Positions 40,017-54,692 of a stretch of DNA of 64,000 nucleotides are shown here, piece by piece. Source of the stretch: Glandiceps talaboti. Its lineage: Eukaryota; Hemichordata; Enteropneusta; Spengelidae. The stretch covers positions 8,324,759-8,388,758 of the forward strand of contig NC_135559.1 of NCBI RefSeq assembly GCF_964340395.1, given 5' to 3'. The notes below the pieces were generated by a model. The model worked only from the letters and a program-made list of their open reading frames with translations. It made no database searches and was not told where the DNA came from. Numbering within the stretch: the stretch's first letter is position 1; each line of letters starts with the position of its first letter. Both the position numbers and the translations under genes were made by a program.

Positions 40017-43000
40017 ATATATATACATATATAAGATTGAACTGATGAGAGAGAAACTGCATCAAGTCTACGTACGTCAACACGCTCGTCAGGTGCCCGG
40101 CTAAACAAGGAAACAACCCGGTAGTCACGTTGTGTGAATTTACGTAATGGGTATTTTACGACATCATTTTTAAAAAACAAAAATGGACTATGTTATATTA
40201 CGACACATAAAAAATGTAATATTATTTTGACCGATTCGAAAATATCGTTACATTAACTTGTATATTAGTATTTGAATGCCTTGGAATAAACAGATACTTA
40301 CAATATAATTTTCATCGCACTTGCAAATTGTACTAGATATCTTTCTAAAAAATGTTGTCCTGTGTCTTTGGGTCATTGAATTTAACTCGAATTAACCACT
40401 TTAATAATATTATGAAAGTATCGACGAAAAAAAAAGATAGAAAGAAAGGCGGATGCGTCGATATTTTTACGGGAAATCACTTTGTTTGTAATATTCTATT
40501 ACAAGTCCCTTGAGGCCAGTTTTAACCCTCTTTGCAGCCAAGTGGAACAGATTTTATGTGCAGCCAAGTTGCAGACGACAACCTGTAAACTCAGACGTTC
40601 GGTGCTTCAAGTTTCGTACAATAGCGGAAGGGTTTTTGTCGCAATCTCCTCTCGTTTGACTTAAAACGGTTAGTGAATAAACCCCTCGTTTCAATTTTGT
40701 TTAAAAAGTATTTCTATTGACTGTTACCCCGACTGACACACTTCACTCGTTTCTTTATTCTTTTCGTTTGCGATAATGTTTGACGACAAACACTGCAGGA
40801 TGTTCGCTTGAACATTGAATAACTTCGACTCGGATATTACACAGCGCACGAGAAAAAAAGTCATATTCTACGGTTGACATTTCGAGATGATTTCCCCTTT
40901 CGTTTCGATACAGTGCCGGTTAATACACAGGAAATAGTATTTTAAAAAGATGTATCGGAGAGTTTCTACAATGAGAGATGAAAAGTAGAGAACTCACATC
41001 GTGGCGATGTTAGAGTATTTTCCTGAATAAATACGGAGGAAATTGAAAGAAAAAATAAATAAAGGGAAATGTACAAGAGACAGAAGCCGGTCGCGATCTT
41101 GCATAGAAAACGGTTTGCTCCGATACACGAACCCCGTGAAGTCTCCAGACGTGTGTGTATACTGAACTCCGTAGTGGTGTTGGGTTGGCACAATAGGCGG
41201 GCAAGCAATGCACTATAGTGTGCATTGAGCGGAGTGAAATAGACAGAAAAGAAACAAACACTTGCTATTGAAATCGACAGCGACATCTATTATACTATAG
41301 TGTAATGAAATCAAGGCAGTTCCATTCAGTGCTACTTAGGTATTGTTCGCAGGAAAATTGAAAATAATTCTAATAATGCGCCTATGTATAATGGAGAACA
41401 CGGCTGAATGGCAGTGTACACTGTGTCTTCAATGCCGTCTTTATCGCAATGAAAAGGGATAAATAGACGAACAGTGACGGTCGTCACAGAACTAGGCATC
41501 ATCCAACAGTCGTAGAATAGTTTGCAACGAAATCAACATCGCTGTTGTATAAGCCTGTATAGAGATTAGATGCAACTCAAAAACAATTAACATACCAAAT
41601 ACAGTCACTGAAAAGGTCTGTGTAGCCCCTTTCTCTGCTAAACAATACTTGTATGGTTGTGTTTACAGGCAAAGCAGGGATCACAGACAAGTTCTGACTG
41701 ATGTTGTTTGTGCGATTGCTCAATGTTTTTTTGTCTTTTGCCACGTGTACAAATCAAATTTACTCCGACACTTCTGAAATTGACCAATATTGAAATCCGG
41801 CATTAAACGCGAGAATCGAACAATGTGAGATGTCACATAGGGAGAGAAAAAGGTGACAAGATTTTTTGTTTCTTAGCGGGAAATATTCTCCACTGGGGCA
41901 TTTTCGACTTCTTTTGTTGCAATAGCCTCAGGTACAATCGACTTATTTGTTTCTGTGTGTAAAGTACTCATATTTATAGTCAGGCAGCATTTGTTTGGAA
42001 ATATGTTATCACTTGAGTTACTATCAATAGCTTTGTTTGGATGTAACCGCCAACTGCGTAACACGGTAGCTAGCTGCTATAGTAAGTGGTGTACTGTCTT
42101 AATCAACTTTCTATAGTGTACGTTTATCACACATTAACTCCCCATTAAACAGTACCACACTGCTACTTGAAACCTTCGCTAAATTAAACTACAACACATA
42201 TACACACTAAACGACAAAACACCGATTTGGTCACCCGCCATTCATTATATAAACCCCCAAAATTTTATATATTTTTTTTCGACCGGTTTAATGTTTTTCT
42301 TTTTACATAACATGACACTAAACATATTAAAATAACAAGTCGTTTGACATCCATCATATGAATTACTTTTACACAGAGCACGCTAAAATCTGAATTATCC
42401 GGGTTGTTTGAAAATAGATTTTAGAAAAAAAATTTTTTACTTCACAAATTATAAGGGGTACCGGAAAAATATGTCCATTTCAATGAAACGTACAATGTAT
42501 AGGTTTCAGGTAGTGTCTCAAAAACGTAGATTTGCAAGGCCAATGAACACGTGGTGGGAGTAGAAATTTCTAAAAGACTGTCAAGCATATGAAGAATATG
42601 GGATTTGACGTTCATTTCCACTACTTAGAAGAGAATTTCCTCTTACTTCATCCATCAGCCTTTCAATGGTTTTCGTGGATATTTACGATTTCTAAAAACA
42701 GGAAAAAAATAAACTCATTGGCTGCCACTCACTGTATAAGTACTTGGTCAGTGTGAATGAAAATTGATATAAACGATATACCGTTTCTTGTCACTCACTG
42801 TGTGTCAGAATGTGTCTGAGATTGCGTGTAAGTGATTTTCTGGGATGTGTTTGTCTAGGGGTGGGGCAGTGATTGTTTAGGGGTATCTGTCAGAGACCGT
42901 CTTATAGGGTTATGTGTAGGTGTTATGATAGTCGGATTACCAACATCCAATGATTTAAACAAACGGACCCTTTGTTGGTTGCACAATCAGTTAATACAGT

Positions 43001-43594
43001 CATATCTTCAATATTGAAACTAGCTCATGTAACACCTTTAATGATCGACAACAACGAAATATCGAGTAAACTTAGATTTTTGTTGTCAGTTTATGTCATA
43101 AATATTAAATTAATAATCAAGAATTGTGATATTTGTGTCAGTTTGATATTTTTTGCAGCTCCTACCGTTACGACCTTAGTCATGTTAGTGAAATATCTAA
43201 AGTATGCAAACACACCGTCCTTCGGTGTTGTGAGTTGTCTTTATCATGTTAATACGCATGTACATTCACCAAGTGTGACATGAAGTATGGTGGCATTAGT
43301 TTAAATAATCACCGTGTCACTCGTCAATTGCAAAACAGACCCCCTTCAGTGAAACACTCTAAAAAATTGGACGTGCGTATGACAACAAACTAAGAAATAA
43401 CCGGTGCGTTTTTCAAATGTTGGCTCGAAAAAAAAAATCAAATCATTGTTTGATGTTCAGTGTGGGTTGACAGGAGCATTTACCGCGGTCCGTTTAATGC
43501 GACACTGCATTCCAAGGACTTGGGGTACTTTTTTTGTTGGCTGGTCACACAAAGTTACTTAAATTCACAAAGTCTTTTGGGTTTAACTATCACG
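40017..43594. other. Non-coding region downstream of soxB2
   Basis: About 3.6 kb of unique sequence almost free of microsatellites, unlike its surroundings. No protein domain is seen; the overlapping minus-strand frames at 40966-41286 are unconvincing. Low repeat content next to a developmental regulator suits a cis-regulatory landscape. Confidence 0.4.
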
Positions 43595-43700
43595 GCAAAT
43601 ACAGCAATCATAGTGTTCAACACAATGGGTAGACAATTGGCTGGATTAAATAGGGCCATTTGCATCGCTGTACATAATAATTGCCCCATTGTATGTACTG
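43595..43700. promoter_or_regulatory. Candidate conserved soxB2 enhancer (SOX/OTX/POU/homeodomain cluster)
   Basis: In about 75 bp the sequence holds CACAATGG (43621-43628, SOX), ACAATTGG (43633-43640), GGATTA (43643-43648, OTX/bicoid type), a perfect octamer ATTTGCAT (43658-43665, POU), TAATAATTG (43675-43683, homeodomain) and CATTGT (43687-43692, SOX). It lies about 2 kb past the soxB2 stop codon. A soxB2 cis-regulatory module recognisable by sequence from cnidarians to vertebrates has been published (Royo and colleagues, 2011). Motif content and location make this block a good candidate for it, but I cannot align it here. Confidence 0.5.
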
Positions 43701-43929
43701 AGGTTGAATGGGTTATAAACCGTACTAAATACAGCATCTGGTTGTGAGAGCGCTTCATACCCTAGTCTCTAGCCAGTGACCAAACCTCCCTCCATTATCG
43801 TTCCAGAAACGGTTAAAAGTCCAAGTTCACCCAGATAGCGAATGATTTCAGACAAAAATGTTTACAGCATAAACGTCGACACACAGTCAGTATCAAAAGG
43901 GCCTTGCTAAATATTTATTTTACCGTATT

Positions 43930-44330
43930 GAATGGTTTCTCAGTCTATTGACAACAAGCCTATTGAAAGAGCTGAACTATCATCAATACCGCCTGGCCAT
44001 TCAGTGCGACCACACCTCTCCCATTCACTGGCAGTCTTTCATTGCTGTTTGTTCCTATTTATTTATTCCATAGTATTTCTATTGAGTCTATTGTGTAGTG
44101 TTGTAGGTATTATTCTAATGCAAATGAACTGTATTAACACTATTGTTGGCTTTTCTATTAGATTCACTCAGTTTATCGGCTGTTCATCACTCATTTATTT
44201 ATTTATGTCATATCACCTATTCAGTGGCTCATGTTTTTTTTATTATGTTGTTATTTTTGCCTCTTGTGTCACTGAAAACCCCTTTATATTATTAATACCC
44301 CCGAACAAGCGAGCACAATGCCAGCATAGA
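43930..44330. promoter_or_regulatory. Second POU/SOX motif-rich block downstream of soxB2
   Basis: It contains a perfect octamer ATGCAAAT (44118-44125) flanked by TATTGTG (about 44089) and CTATTGTTG (44140), plus further CATTG and ATTGA cores. An open frame of 164 codons crosses it but looks like AT-rich hydrophobic noise. I infer regulatory DNA, with low certainty. Confidence 0.3.
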
Positions 44331-44662
44331 GTAACTGCACCATTCACTACGCCCAGCTGCATACAGTGTCAAAAGGAGCACCACAAAAAAAAAAAAAAAA
44401 AATGCGAATGGCGAAACACTTCATAAATGACATAAAGAACGTCGAGCTTGTCGCGTCAAATGTTGGACACGGCTTGCCCCTGGGGCTTATTACATCTAGT
44501 AATTTTTAAAACGTGTAAACAGAACTTTAGCGACACTCGTACAATCGGTTGTGGATATTAGTAACAGTGAAGGTAACATAGATAGATGTCAGTCAAAACA
44601 CATAGATATGTTTGCGGTTGTTGACTTCGGGCGCTGGTGAAATAAAGAAGAAATTGCTATGC

Positions 44663-44693
44663 AGACACACACACACACACACACACACACACA
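44663..44693. repeat. (CA)n microsatellite
   Basis: About 15 CA dinucleotides. Confidence 0.9.
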
Positions 44694-45680
44694 TTATAAA
44701 CGGAATGCCACGATTAGAAAGTGAAACGGGTCCACTCGTTATGTTTCCTCTCTGTTTTTCCATGTTTCACGCCTGTTGTTAGGGTGTGTACATGTTAGAA
44801 AACATAGTTTTCGAGTAAAAAACAAACCTATCTACTTACCATTAGAAAACGGGTCGTTACAATAGACATTCAAAGCGAAACAATTCACTTGCGCTTTTAT
44901 CGAATGTTTTTGTGAAACCACAGGCATACACAATTCATACCATTGAACAACTTATTTTTACTGTCACTTGTTCAAAAACTGAACAGTCTCAATAGAATTT
45001 ACAAAGAACACAAAAAAAATTTGGCTTTTAAATAAGATTGTTAAAACAAATACAAGTGTGTATCATCTTTCTGAACATGTGGTCATGTCTTGAGAATTGC
45101 ATCACTTTTTTTTTTACCAAAAATAACTTCTCATAGTTTTACACTCATAAAATATTTCTAAATATTAAACACGTAACTTTGTTAAATTGTTAGATTGTTT
45201 TTCCTTCTTTTAGTCGTGATAACCAAGGCAGCATTAGTACAATTGCTCAAGAAACAGCAAAAATTTTGCGGCTCAAAATTTTTTTTAGTACTTCAAACTT
45301 AATTAAGCTTTATATCATACTATACCCCTCAACCGTCGTTGTAGTAATCAATGTACAAAATTTCACAAAAATAACAGTGCGTTGTTGATTTTTTTGGGTG
45401 GATCCGGGAGGGATAGGGTTCTATACAGATAATATCTGAAGCAACGTTAGAGGTATTCCAAGCTAGCCGTAAAACCCCCGAAACGAACACTTCGTTCGAG
45501 GCACGTACGTCGTCGTTATAAACAAACCAAATTTGGGAAACTGCTAATTGCGATTCCCACGTCTAAATCAAATCTTAAAGAGTCAATGTTTCAACCCCTA
45601 GCTTCAATGTCAATGCCAGGTCAGTCAAATACAAACTCAAATTGCAGTTTATAGAATAGATAGTCTTACTGGAGTGGTGT
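44694..45680 (-). other. 3' flank, probably including the soxB2 3' UTR
   Basis: AT-rich and non-coding. No canonical polyadenylation signal on the minus strand is found within about 1 kb of the stop; the nearest AATAAA on that strand lie at 43.9-44.2 kb, so the UTR end is uncertain. A short CGAAC/GTTCG dyad sits near 45483. Confidence 0.4.
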
Positions 45681-46915
<1,235 letters not shown>

Positions 46916-48433
46916 AAGATGGCGGTCAAGATGAGCAAGTTTGACTCTAACATTGCGAAATATGGAGAATTTCGACATTTTTTTTCACATGGACAAGGTT
47001 TGTAACGAATAATATCTTTGCTTGCGATATTCGAATGCATGGGTCATCAAATGGCGTGAGGAAAAGTGTCCATCGCTTGGAAAAGCGAGTAAGCGTCAGT
47101 GAGTGGCTGTGCTGTGCGAACGATAACATAGTCACATTTACCACGGTGGCCTGCAGTGGCGTATGTCCAAGGGTCGATCGAAGCTACTATCAATTCACTG
47201 ATAACGTAGCTTGTTATGAAGCCGATGCTTTTGTCCCCGCTTTCCACCAATATCAGTATCTTTTGTAAGCGTATTGTTAAATTCCAAGGTGCACGTTTAT
47301 TTAACTGTGTTCATGAATGGTTTAGCGATAAAGGTTATCACCAAACTGAATACGGACAATAGCGAAATTAGGATCGAGGCACTTGTTATCACCCAGCGAT
47401 TGTTTTACCTGTGATAAGTGTATTTATACGATCTAAAAAACCCAGACCAACAGCACGTGAAGATGAGCCAAGTCATATTGCGTTGCCATGTTTCAGTGCA
47501 GTTATTACTATACGAGGACGACCAGAAGTACTTTGTTTTCAGCGTCTATCACAATCAGTGAGCTTGTTAAGCTATCACAGCTATCAATGTCGATACTGGT
47601 TAAAAAGATATACCCAATACTCTGTTCAATTTTGAATGGTGACCTATGGTATTGCATGATACATTTCTCTGAGGGTGTTGTTACCATATCACCCAGACAC
47701 CACCACTAAGTATTATAATATAGATGATTTTTCTCTCTCGCTACTGTTTCCAATTTTACACTCGGATTTCAATTTGCAAATTCATTTTTTACACCAGGCG
47801 TGCTACATTCATAGGGAGACAGTGCTTTGAATGGCATTGTTGCAAACCATATTGAAAGAGAGAATATTTCTATGGGGAGTCTTAGTGGGCAAACAAATGC
47901 AGCTTATTTCCATTTATCAGTCGTATTTGCAGAGATTACACTATACAAAAGCCTCTACGCATTGTAAACAGTAATGAAAAGTCTAGCTTTTATCTGCCAC
48001 ACATAATCTATTACTAGCCATTGTTTGGTGGTCTTAAAATCTGCCTTCAATAGCGTTTCTGGGCTTTTCTTAGTAATAATAATTTCCCTTGCTTTTGTTA
48101 GAATTTCCGCAATTTGCAAGAATCTTTTCTTTTTACATATTTTATAGATTTGTGTCAAGGGACTGGAGGTCTACTATTTAATACCAATCTGAAAATAAAA
48201 TAAATATCAAAATGTAGACATCGTTTTATGTTGTGGTGAAATGTAGAGACACCGAGTTAAGTGCTATATCATGAAATGATGATAGTAGACAAAATACATT
48301 AATGTATGCATACATATCCTAATATTATATATGGTAAAATTTTTAAATGTAGAGACACTGAGTGAAATCTTATATCATAAAATAATTATACAACTATTAC
48401 AGATCTGGACAAATAAAATATAAATTCATATAT

Positions 48434-48435
<2 letters not shown>
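46916..48435. other. Intergenic upstream of soxB2
   Basis: Begins with AAGATGGCGGTC (46916-46927), a good YY1 site and Kozak-like ATG opening a short reading frame of 28 codons on the + strand. This could mark a divergent transcript, but no following exon is recognisable. The sequence ATGTAGAGACAC-TGAGT-(G/T)A...ATATCAT recurs at 48241, 48348 and 49216 as a dispersed repeat around the microsatellites. Confidence 0.4.
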
Positions 48436-48513
<78 letters not shown>

Positions 48514-48564
48514 ACACACACAGACACATACATACATACATACATACATACATACATACATACA

Positions 48565-48596
<32 letters not shown>

Positions 48597-48690
48597 CATA
48601 TACAGACACACATATACAGACACACACACACATACATACATACATACATACATACATACATACATACATACACATACACAGACACACAGA
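48428..48690. repeat. (AT)n-(CATA)n-(CAGA) compound microsatellite
   Basis: (AT)n at 48441-48510, then CACA and CATA arrays with ACACAGACAC interruptions. Confidence 0.95.
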
Positions 48691-48786
48691 CTGGGTGCAG
48701 TGTTAGATTATAAAATAATTATAAAATATCTGGATAACTATTACAGATCACAAAGAAAAATGTAAATTCATATTTATATATGAATA

Positions 48787-48831
48787 TATGATGTATGTAT
48801 GTATGTATGTATGTATGTATGTATACATATA

Positions 48832-48894
<63 letters not shown>

Positions 48895-48910
48895 TATATA
48901 CATATATAAG
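48787..48910. repeat. (ATGT)n and (AT)n microsatellite
   Basis: About nine ATGT copies, then 50 bp of AT repeat after a short spacer. Confidence 0.93.
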
Positions 48911-48959
48911 TTTTGTTTTTTAGTGAATTTCAAGTTGTCTTTTTTTCTTCTTTTTTTTC

Positions 48960-50028
<1,069 letters not shown>

Positions 50029-50030
50029 CA

Positions 50031-50036
50031 TTGTGT

Positions 50037-50068
<32 letters not shown>

Positions 50069-50250
50069 CTGTGTGTGTGTGTCTGTGTGTGTGTGTGTTA
50101 TACAAATACACACATCCATACACACTCATGCACACTCATACGCATACATGCGTGCATACATACATACGTACATACATACATACATACACACATACATACA
50201 TACATACATACATACATACATACATACATACATACATACACACACATACA

Positions 50251-50284
<34 letters not shown>

Positions 50285-50300
50285 CATACATACATATACA
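50031..50300. repeat. (GT)n followed by (CATA)n microsatellites
   Basis: GT run at 50031-50099 with TCTG interruptions, a CACTCATACGCA spacer, then CATA arrays with CA interruptions. Confidence 0.95.
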
Positions 50301-50933
50301 CTTGTATGTACACATTTATACATACATGTATTTATATGCATATGTGTATGTTTATTTATTTATATAATATTAGGAAACCTAGGCAAGAACACATTTATGC
50401 ATATCAGGAAGGTAATTAGCTTGAAATTGATAAGGTAGTTAATAACTTTACCTATAAAATTAAAAATGAACATGTAAAATGAGTGGTTTTAAGTTACTTT
50501 GTTCCAGTTTATCCTTGAAGTCGAGCGATTTCATTGGTAGCTGTGGGTCCCATTACTAAATACTGAAACTCTTTAGATATTAGTGTGGAGCAAAGAGAGT
50601 ATATCAACATCAGCAAACAAATTGATAAATGGTGGCCACTTATTACTTATTTTGACATGTAAGTGTGTCTGGTCGTCTGTATTAGTCTTGTGGTTTGTTT
50701 GTTTGTACTTTGTTTTGTCATGTAGTCCTTTTTCCTTAAAAAAATAATTGTGGCTGAATAGGCAAAACGAGTATTGGTTAGTAAATCTGTTTTTTTTCTT
50801 CATATTTTCGTACATGATGGTTTTTAATATCATTTGTATGTTCTCTTGATTACTTGACAAGAGCCGTATTACTTGCTAAAGATAATTCAATATGTTGTAG
50901 TAGTGAGAGGAATATAAGAATATGCGAAGAAAC
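50301..50933. other. Intergenic, no gene seen
   Basis: AT-rich. A short (GTTT)n occurs near 50695. Nothing else is recognised. Confidence 0.5.
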
Positions 50934-51135
50934 CAAAGTGACCACCAAAGACCATAAAGTTACAGACCTGTGTCCCTTTAAACAAAAGTAACCACCATAG
51001 ACCATCACCATAAAGTTACAGACTGTACCCCTTTAAACAAAAGTAACCACCAAAGACCATAACGTTACAGACTGTGTCCCTTTAAACAAAAGTAACCACC
51101 AAAGACCGTAAAGTTACAGACTGTGTCCCTTTAAT
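50934..51135. repeat. Four-copy tandem repeat of about 50 bp
   Basis: The unit AAGTAACCACCAAAGACCAT-AAAGTTACAGACTGTGTCCC-TTTAAACA occurs four times with few changes; one copy has an 8-bp insertion (CATCACCA). Non-coding. Confidence 0.9.
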
Positions 51136-52280
51136 GTATCTAACATGAGGGATAGTTTCAGAATGTCATATAAGCTTCTGGAATCAAGTTCCTGTTACGG
51201 GGAAGGGATTTTTGGTTCATTTTGATTACTGAACTTTACTATCGCATATTTGGTGATTTGGTCATGATTGCATACATTCATCATGATTTTACACCAAGGG
51301 ACACAAAATGAACCCTACATCTTTACTAGTTGTAAGAACAATCAAATGGGGTTAAGAAATTCACTGATTTCTGTTCCTGTTTCACTGGCATGTAATTCTT
51401 GCAATGTTGCATTGAAGTACAGAGTTGTCAGACATTAAAACTCAAAGTGAAGAAAGGACGACACAACATTCATATTTTGATGTTTCTGTGCCGTTTCCCA
51501 TCAAAATTAGATTAGAGAGTCTGGTCAGTATGAAATGAAATAATTCATCCCAATGTCACTGTTCTGCCATGCTGTGGTCTCCTCACTATAGAGAAAGCAC
51601 AGTGCTGACACCATCCTTGCCACCCAGGCCACCATGCTTGGTCAGGTGTCGACCAAAATGAATGAATTTTACTTCCTAAAGCTTACGTGAAACTCTGAGA
51701 CAGCTGAATCCATTGCAAGCAAATGTAATTTCATACTCTCTGATTGATATTCCAATGATTGAGATCCCCATTGTGATGTTGCAAGTGTTTTTGCAATACT
51801 TATAAGAAAATCATACATTTTCCAATACACCATACAAGCAAAGCTGGACTTCCGATCGAAATTCAGATTGAATTTAATGATGTATTCTAGCAATTTCACT
51901 CTATGTATATGCCTCTCTGTTTTTGACTACACGACTTCCATCAATATTGACTCGATATGTCCAATAATAGTTTGTTTTCCAATGGCATCTTGACTTACTG
52001 GAAAGTTTTACCCAGTGGGGGATTTTGTGTATTTTTTGGAACCCAGTGAAGAACTGGTCTAGTTTCTGATGCACAAATCAATAGCCATAGAGTTCAATCC
52101 TTTTAGTGTAGTATGCACTAAAGGAAACAAAAACTCTTCTTCAAGGAAACAAAAACTTGTAATGTGTGCCTTGAAAATAAACTCTAAATGTTACTTTGCC
52201 CAAGACAGTGAAAACTTTTGAAATTTTCAGATCTTTTTGGTGATATTTCTCAAAAAGAAATGATATCAAAGTGGAAATCT
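51136..52280. other. Intergenic with a dispersed repeat copy
   Basis: Contains a copy (51564-51655) of a repeat also found twice at 54510-54672. Otherwise unique sequence without a gene. Confidence 0.5.
51564..51655. repeat. Dispersed repeat of about 85 bp, copy 1 of 3
   Basis: Shares CTGCCATGCTGTGGTCTCC, ACTATAGAGAAAGCACAGTG and ACACCATCCTTGCCACCCAG with 54510-54600 and 54601-54672. The family is unknown. It may be a retroposon read on the minus strand, as the flank GAATGAATTTTAC is tail-like. Confidence 0.7.
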
Positions 52281-52604
52281 TCCCGCCAAATTTTAGTGAC
52301 AAAAATTTGCATAGTTTGTAAATTTTTGACAAATTTCAGGTATATTTTTAACAGAAATAATACAAAAAATTCCCAAGTTATATAGGAATTGTAAAATTTC
52401 AAAAAAAAAGGTGATATTATGAACAAAAGTGTAGCAGGTATAGTTCACAACCTCCAGATATATAATTGCCGCCAAAATGTAGTGACAAAAATTTGCATTA
52501 TTGTGTAACTTTTTGACTAATTTTCAGGTAAATTTTTCACGGAGTACGACAAAATGTCCCAAGTTTTATAACAGTTATGAAATTTTCAGAAAAAAAAGTG
52601 ATGT
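52281..52604. repeat. Tandem duplication of about 190-bp unit
   Basis: GCCAAATTTTAGTGACAAAAATTTGCAT (52285) recurs as GCCAAAATGTAGTGACAAAAATTTGCAT (52472). Following blocks (TTTTTGAC-AATTT-CAGGTA, CCCAAGTT, TGAAATTT-CAGAAAAAAA) recur in the same order. Diverged and non-coding. Confidence 0.75.
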
Positions 52605-54182
52605 TAGGTAGAAATATCTCAGATAGAGTTTTGATTTTGATACAAGTATGTACGACAAGGAAGGCTTATGATATATATACCAAATTGATCTGTGTCGATG
52701 TATTTAGTGACCTGACAGGTGAAATAAATAACTTAGGGTATCAAAGTGGATTTTATCTTCTTTATATCACATCTTTACGGGGTATAGGTTAACACGAACA
52801 CAAAGAGTTGTCTTTTATCTAGTTGTCTCAATGTCATTACTGCTATGACCCATGCCTCCATCACCAAGTACCATCACAGCATGTTACAGAAAAACATCTT
52901 CCAACAACACCATTTTTCACGTCTTCTCCAGCTTTCTTTATTGTAAAGATGTAAGAATTATAGTCTTTTTGTAAAAAATTTACTGTTTTTTTTTAAAAAG
53001 GTGTTTGAATGTCTGTGTTTCACAGGAAGAGATTTGGAAGTCAATTAACCCTAAAGCGAGTCCTGTATCTGTATATCTTGTCAAACATCCAATTTAACCA
53101 TCAATGGACACGTTGTTTTTCGGCTAAACTTACAATGATGTCCCTAATTCCGGTTTATCGATAATGACTCAAATGAGCCTTTGGTTTATCCAAGCACATG
53201 ATTTAATGTTAAACCCCCAGAACTAGGCTACATTTAGAGTTTTATTACAGCCAACTAAAAAAAAATATATGATTCCCATCACTTGACTGCCAAATCTTCC
53301 CCTTTTTATTCGCAACTGGATATTTGCCGAAACTGTTTTGTTCGGTGTAATTGCTTACTTCTCAACGTTGTACACCTTTGAACTTGTGCATGTCACAGTA
53401 CACATAAACACAGTAATAAAATATAATGATTTAGTATTTTATGGCATGGTCCCTAAAATCCATGCCTCCTTGTACCATTCTCGCAAACCAGAGCTGTTAT
53501 TTCTTCTGCGACACTGCAAAATAATGAACGATGTGTCTTGCATGTAGATGCTATATAAGGGTGTGGTTTACGACTATATCATTTACCAGAACACATTGAA
53601 TTTTCAAACAAAATGTGTCAAAAATTGCTTGAAAATCCGAAATGTTGCAAAAATTAACTAACAAAATTTGAGGTATACTAGGTATCCCAACAAGCAAAAT
53701 GAAATAGAAAGAATTTTCAATACTAATTTTACTCAGACAGGTATGCAATGAGAAACGTATATTTTTTTTGGCTTGGCCAAATAAACCAGAAATCAAGACA
53801 CGAGACACACATTAAATTTTAATAGTTTATACACATGTAGTTAAAAAAACAATTTAGATATAACTTAAGCCCTCGAAATATCTGATCGAAAGAACACGTT
53901 TATTATTAAAAAATCGAATTTCGCCAATACACTATCAGAACTATTTTATGTTAAACATTATGCAATGCACAAGCCACCATATTGTCTTTGAACAGAAAAT
54001 ACAGATTGTATACCCTGGTCGTTCTACATCACAACAACCCATGTCTTCATCACTGGTTGTGTAGTGCTTGAAATATAAGTCACAATGTTCTAAATTGCCA
54101 TTATTTTTCCTAATTTTGCATGAATTATGCTATAATTATATTATTCCCCAATATTTTTCATCATTCAGCTGGAATATACTCG
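52605..54182. other. Intergenic with a truncated MITE copy
   Basis: No gene. 53477-53525 (ATTCTCGCAAACCAGAG...TTATTTCT) is a truncated third copy of the CGCAAACCA-ended MITE. Confidence 0.45.
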
Positions 54183-54244
54183 TGACCTAAGGAGCCTTGT
54201 CACTACTTGTCTAGCAACTCATAGTGACAAGGCTCCTTAGGTCA
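54183..54244. repeat. Perfect 23-bp-arm hairpin
   Basis: 54183-54205 (TGACCTAAGGAGCCTTGTCA plus CTA) pairs without mismatch with 54222-54244 around a 16-nt loop. The 62-nt size is pre-miRNA-like, but a perfect stem is more usual for a young foldback or MITE. No homologous miRNA is recognised. Confidence 0.7.
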
Positions 54245-54509
54245 TTTGAATTTTCCTTGGCTGAATAATATCTAATTATAAAACTGACTTCTGTACATAA
54301 ATTGATTTCAGATTTGAAAAAGACGAAACAAATGAAAACTGGATGGGCTCAAGAAAACTCTACTCAAAAAGTTCTGACAAGCTTTCATCTTGTTGAGATA
54401 CTAGTACCAACTTCAGGTAAGTTAACAATTTTTTATATCCCTGATCCACCTTCGTAGAATTGGAGTAGTGTGATCCAGCGAATGGTTTCTTTAAATTAAT
54501 ATTGTATTC

Positions 54510-54672
54510 TGCCATGTTGTGTTCTCCCCACTGTCGATGATAGAGAAAGCATAGTGCTAACACCATCCTTGTCTGCCACCCAGGCTGCCAATGCTTGGCA
54601 GGTTTCTACCATGCTGTGTTCTCCCCACTATAGAGAAGACATGTTGCTAACACCATCCTTGCCACACAGGCT
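54510..54672. repeat. Dispersed repeat, copies 2 and 3 in tandem
   Basis: Two adjacent copies (54510-54600 and 54601-54672) of the family at 51564-51655, each with TGTGTTCTCCCCACT and AACACCATCCTTG. A G-run follows at 54679. Confidence 0.75.
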
Positions 54673-54692
54673 GCCATATGGGGGGGGGGGGG

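Noticed and set aside
43932-44426. 164-codon + strand frame with hydrophobic segments (possible membrane protein)
   Set aside because: AT-rich third positions and hydrophobic noise with no family signature, ending in a poly-Lys run from an A-tract. The segment looks more like regulatory DNA.
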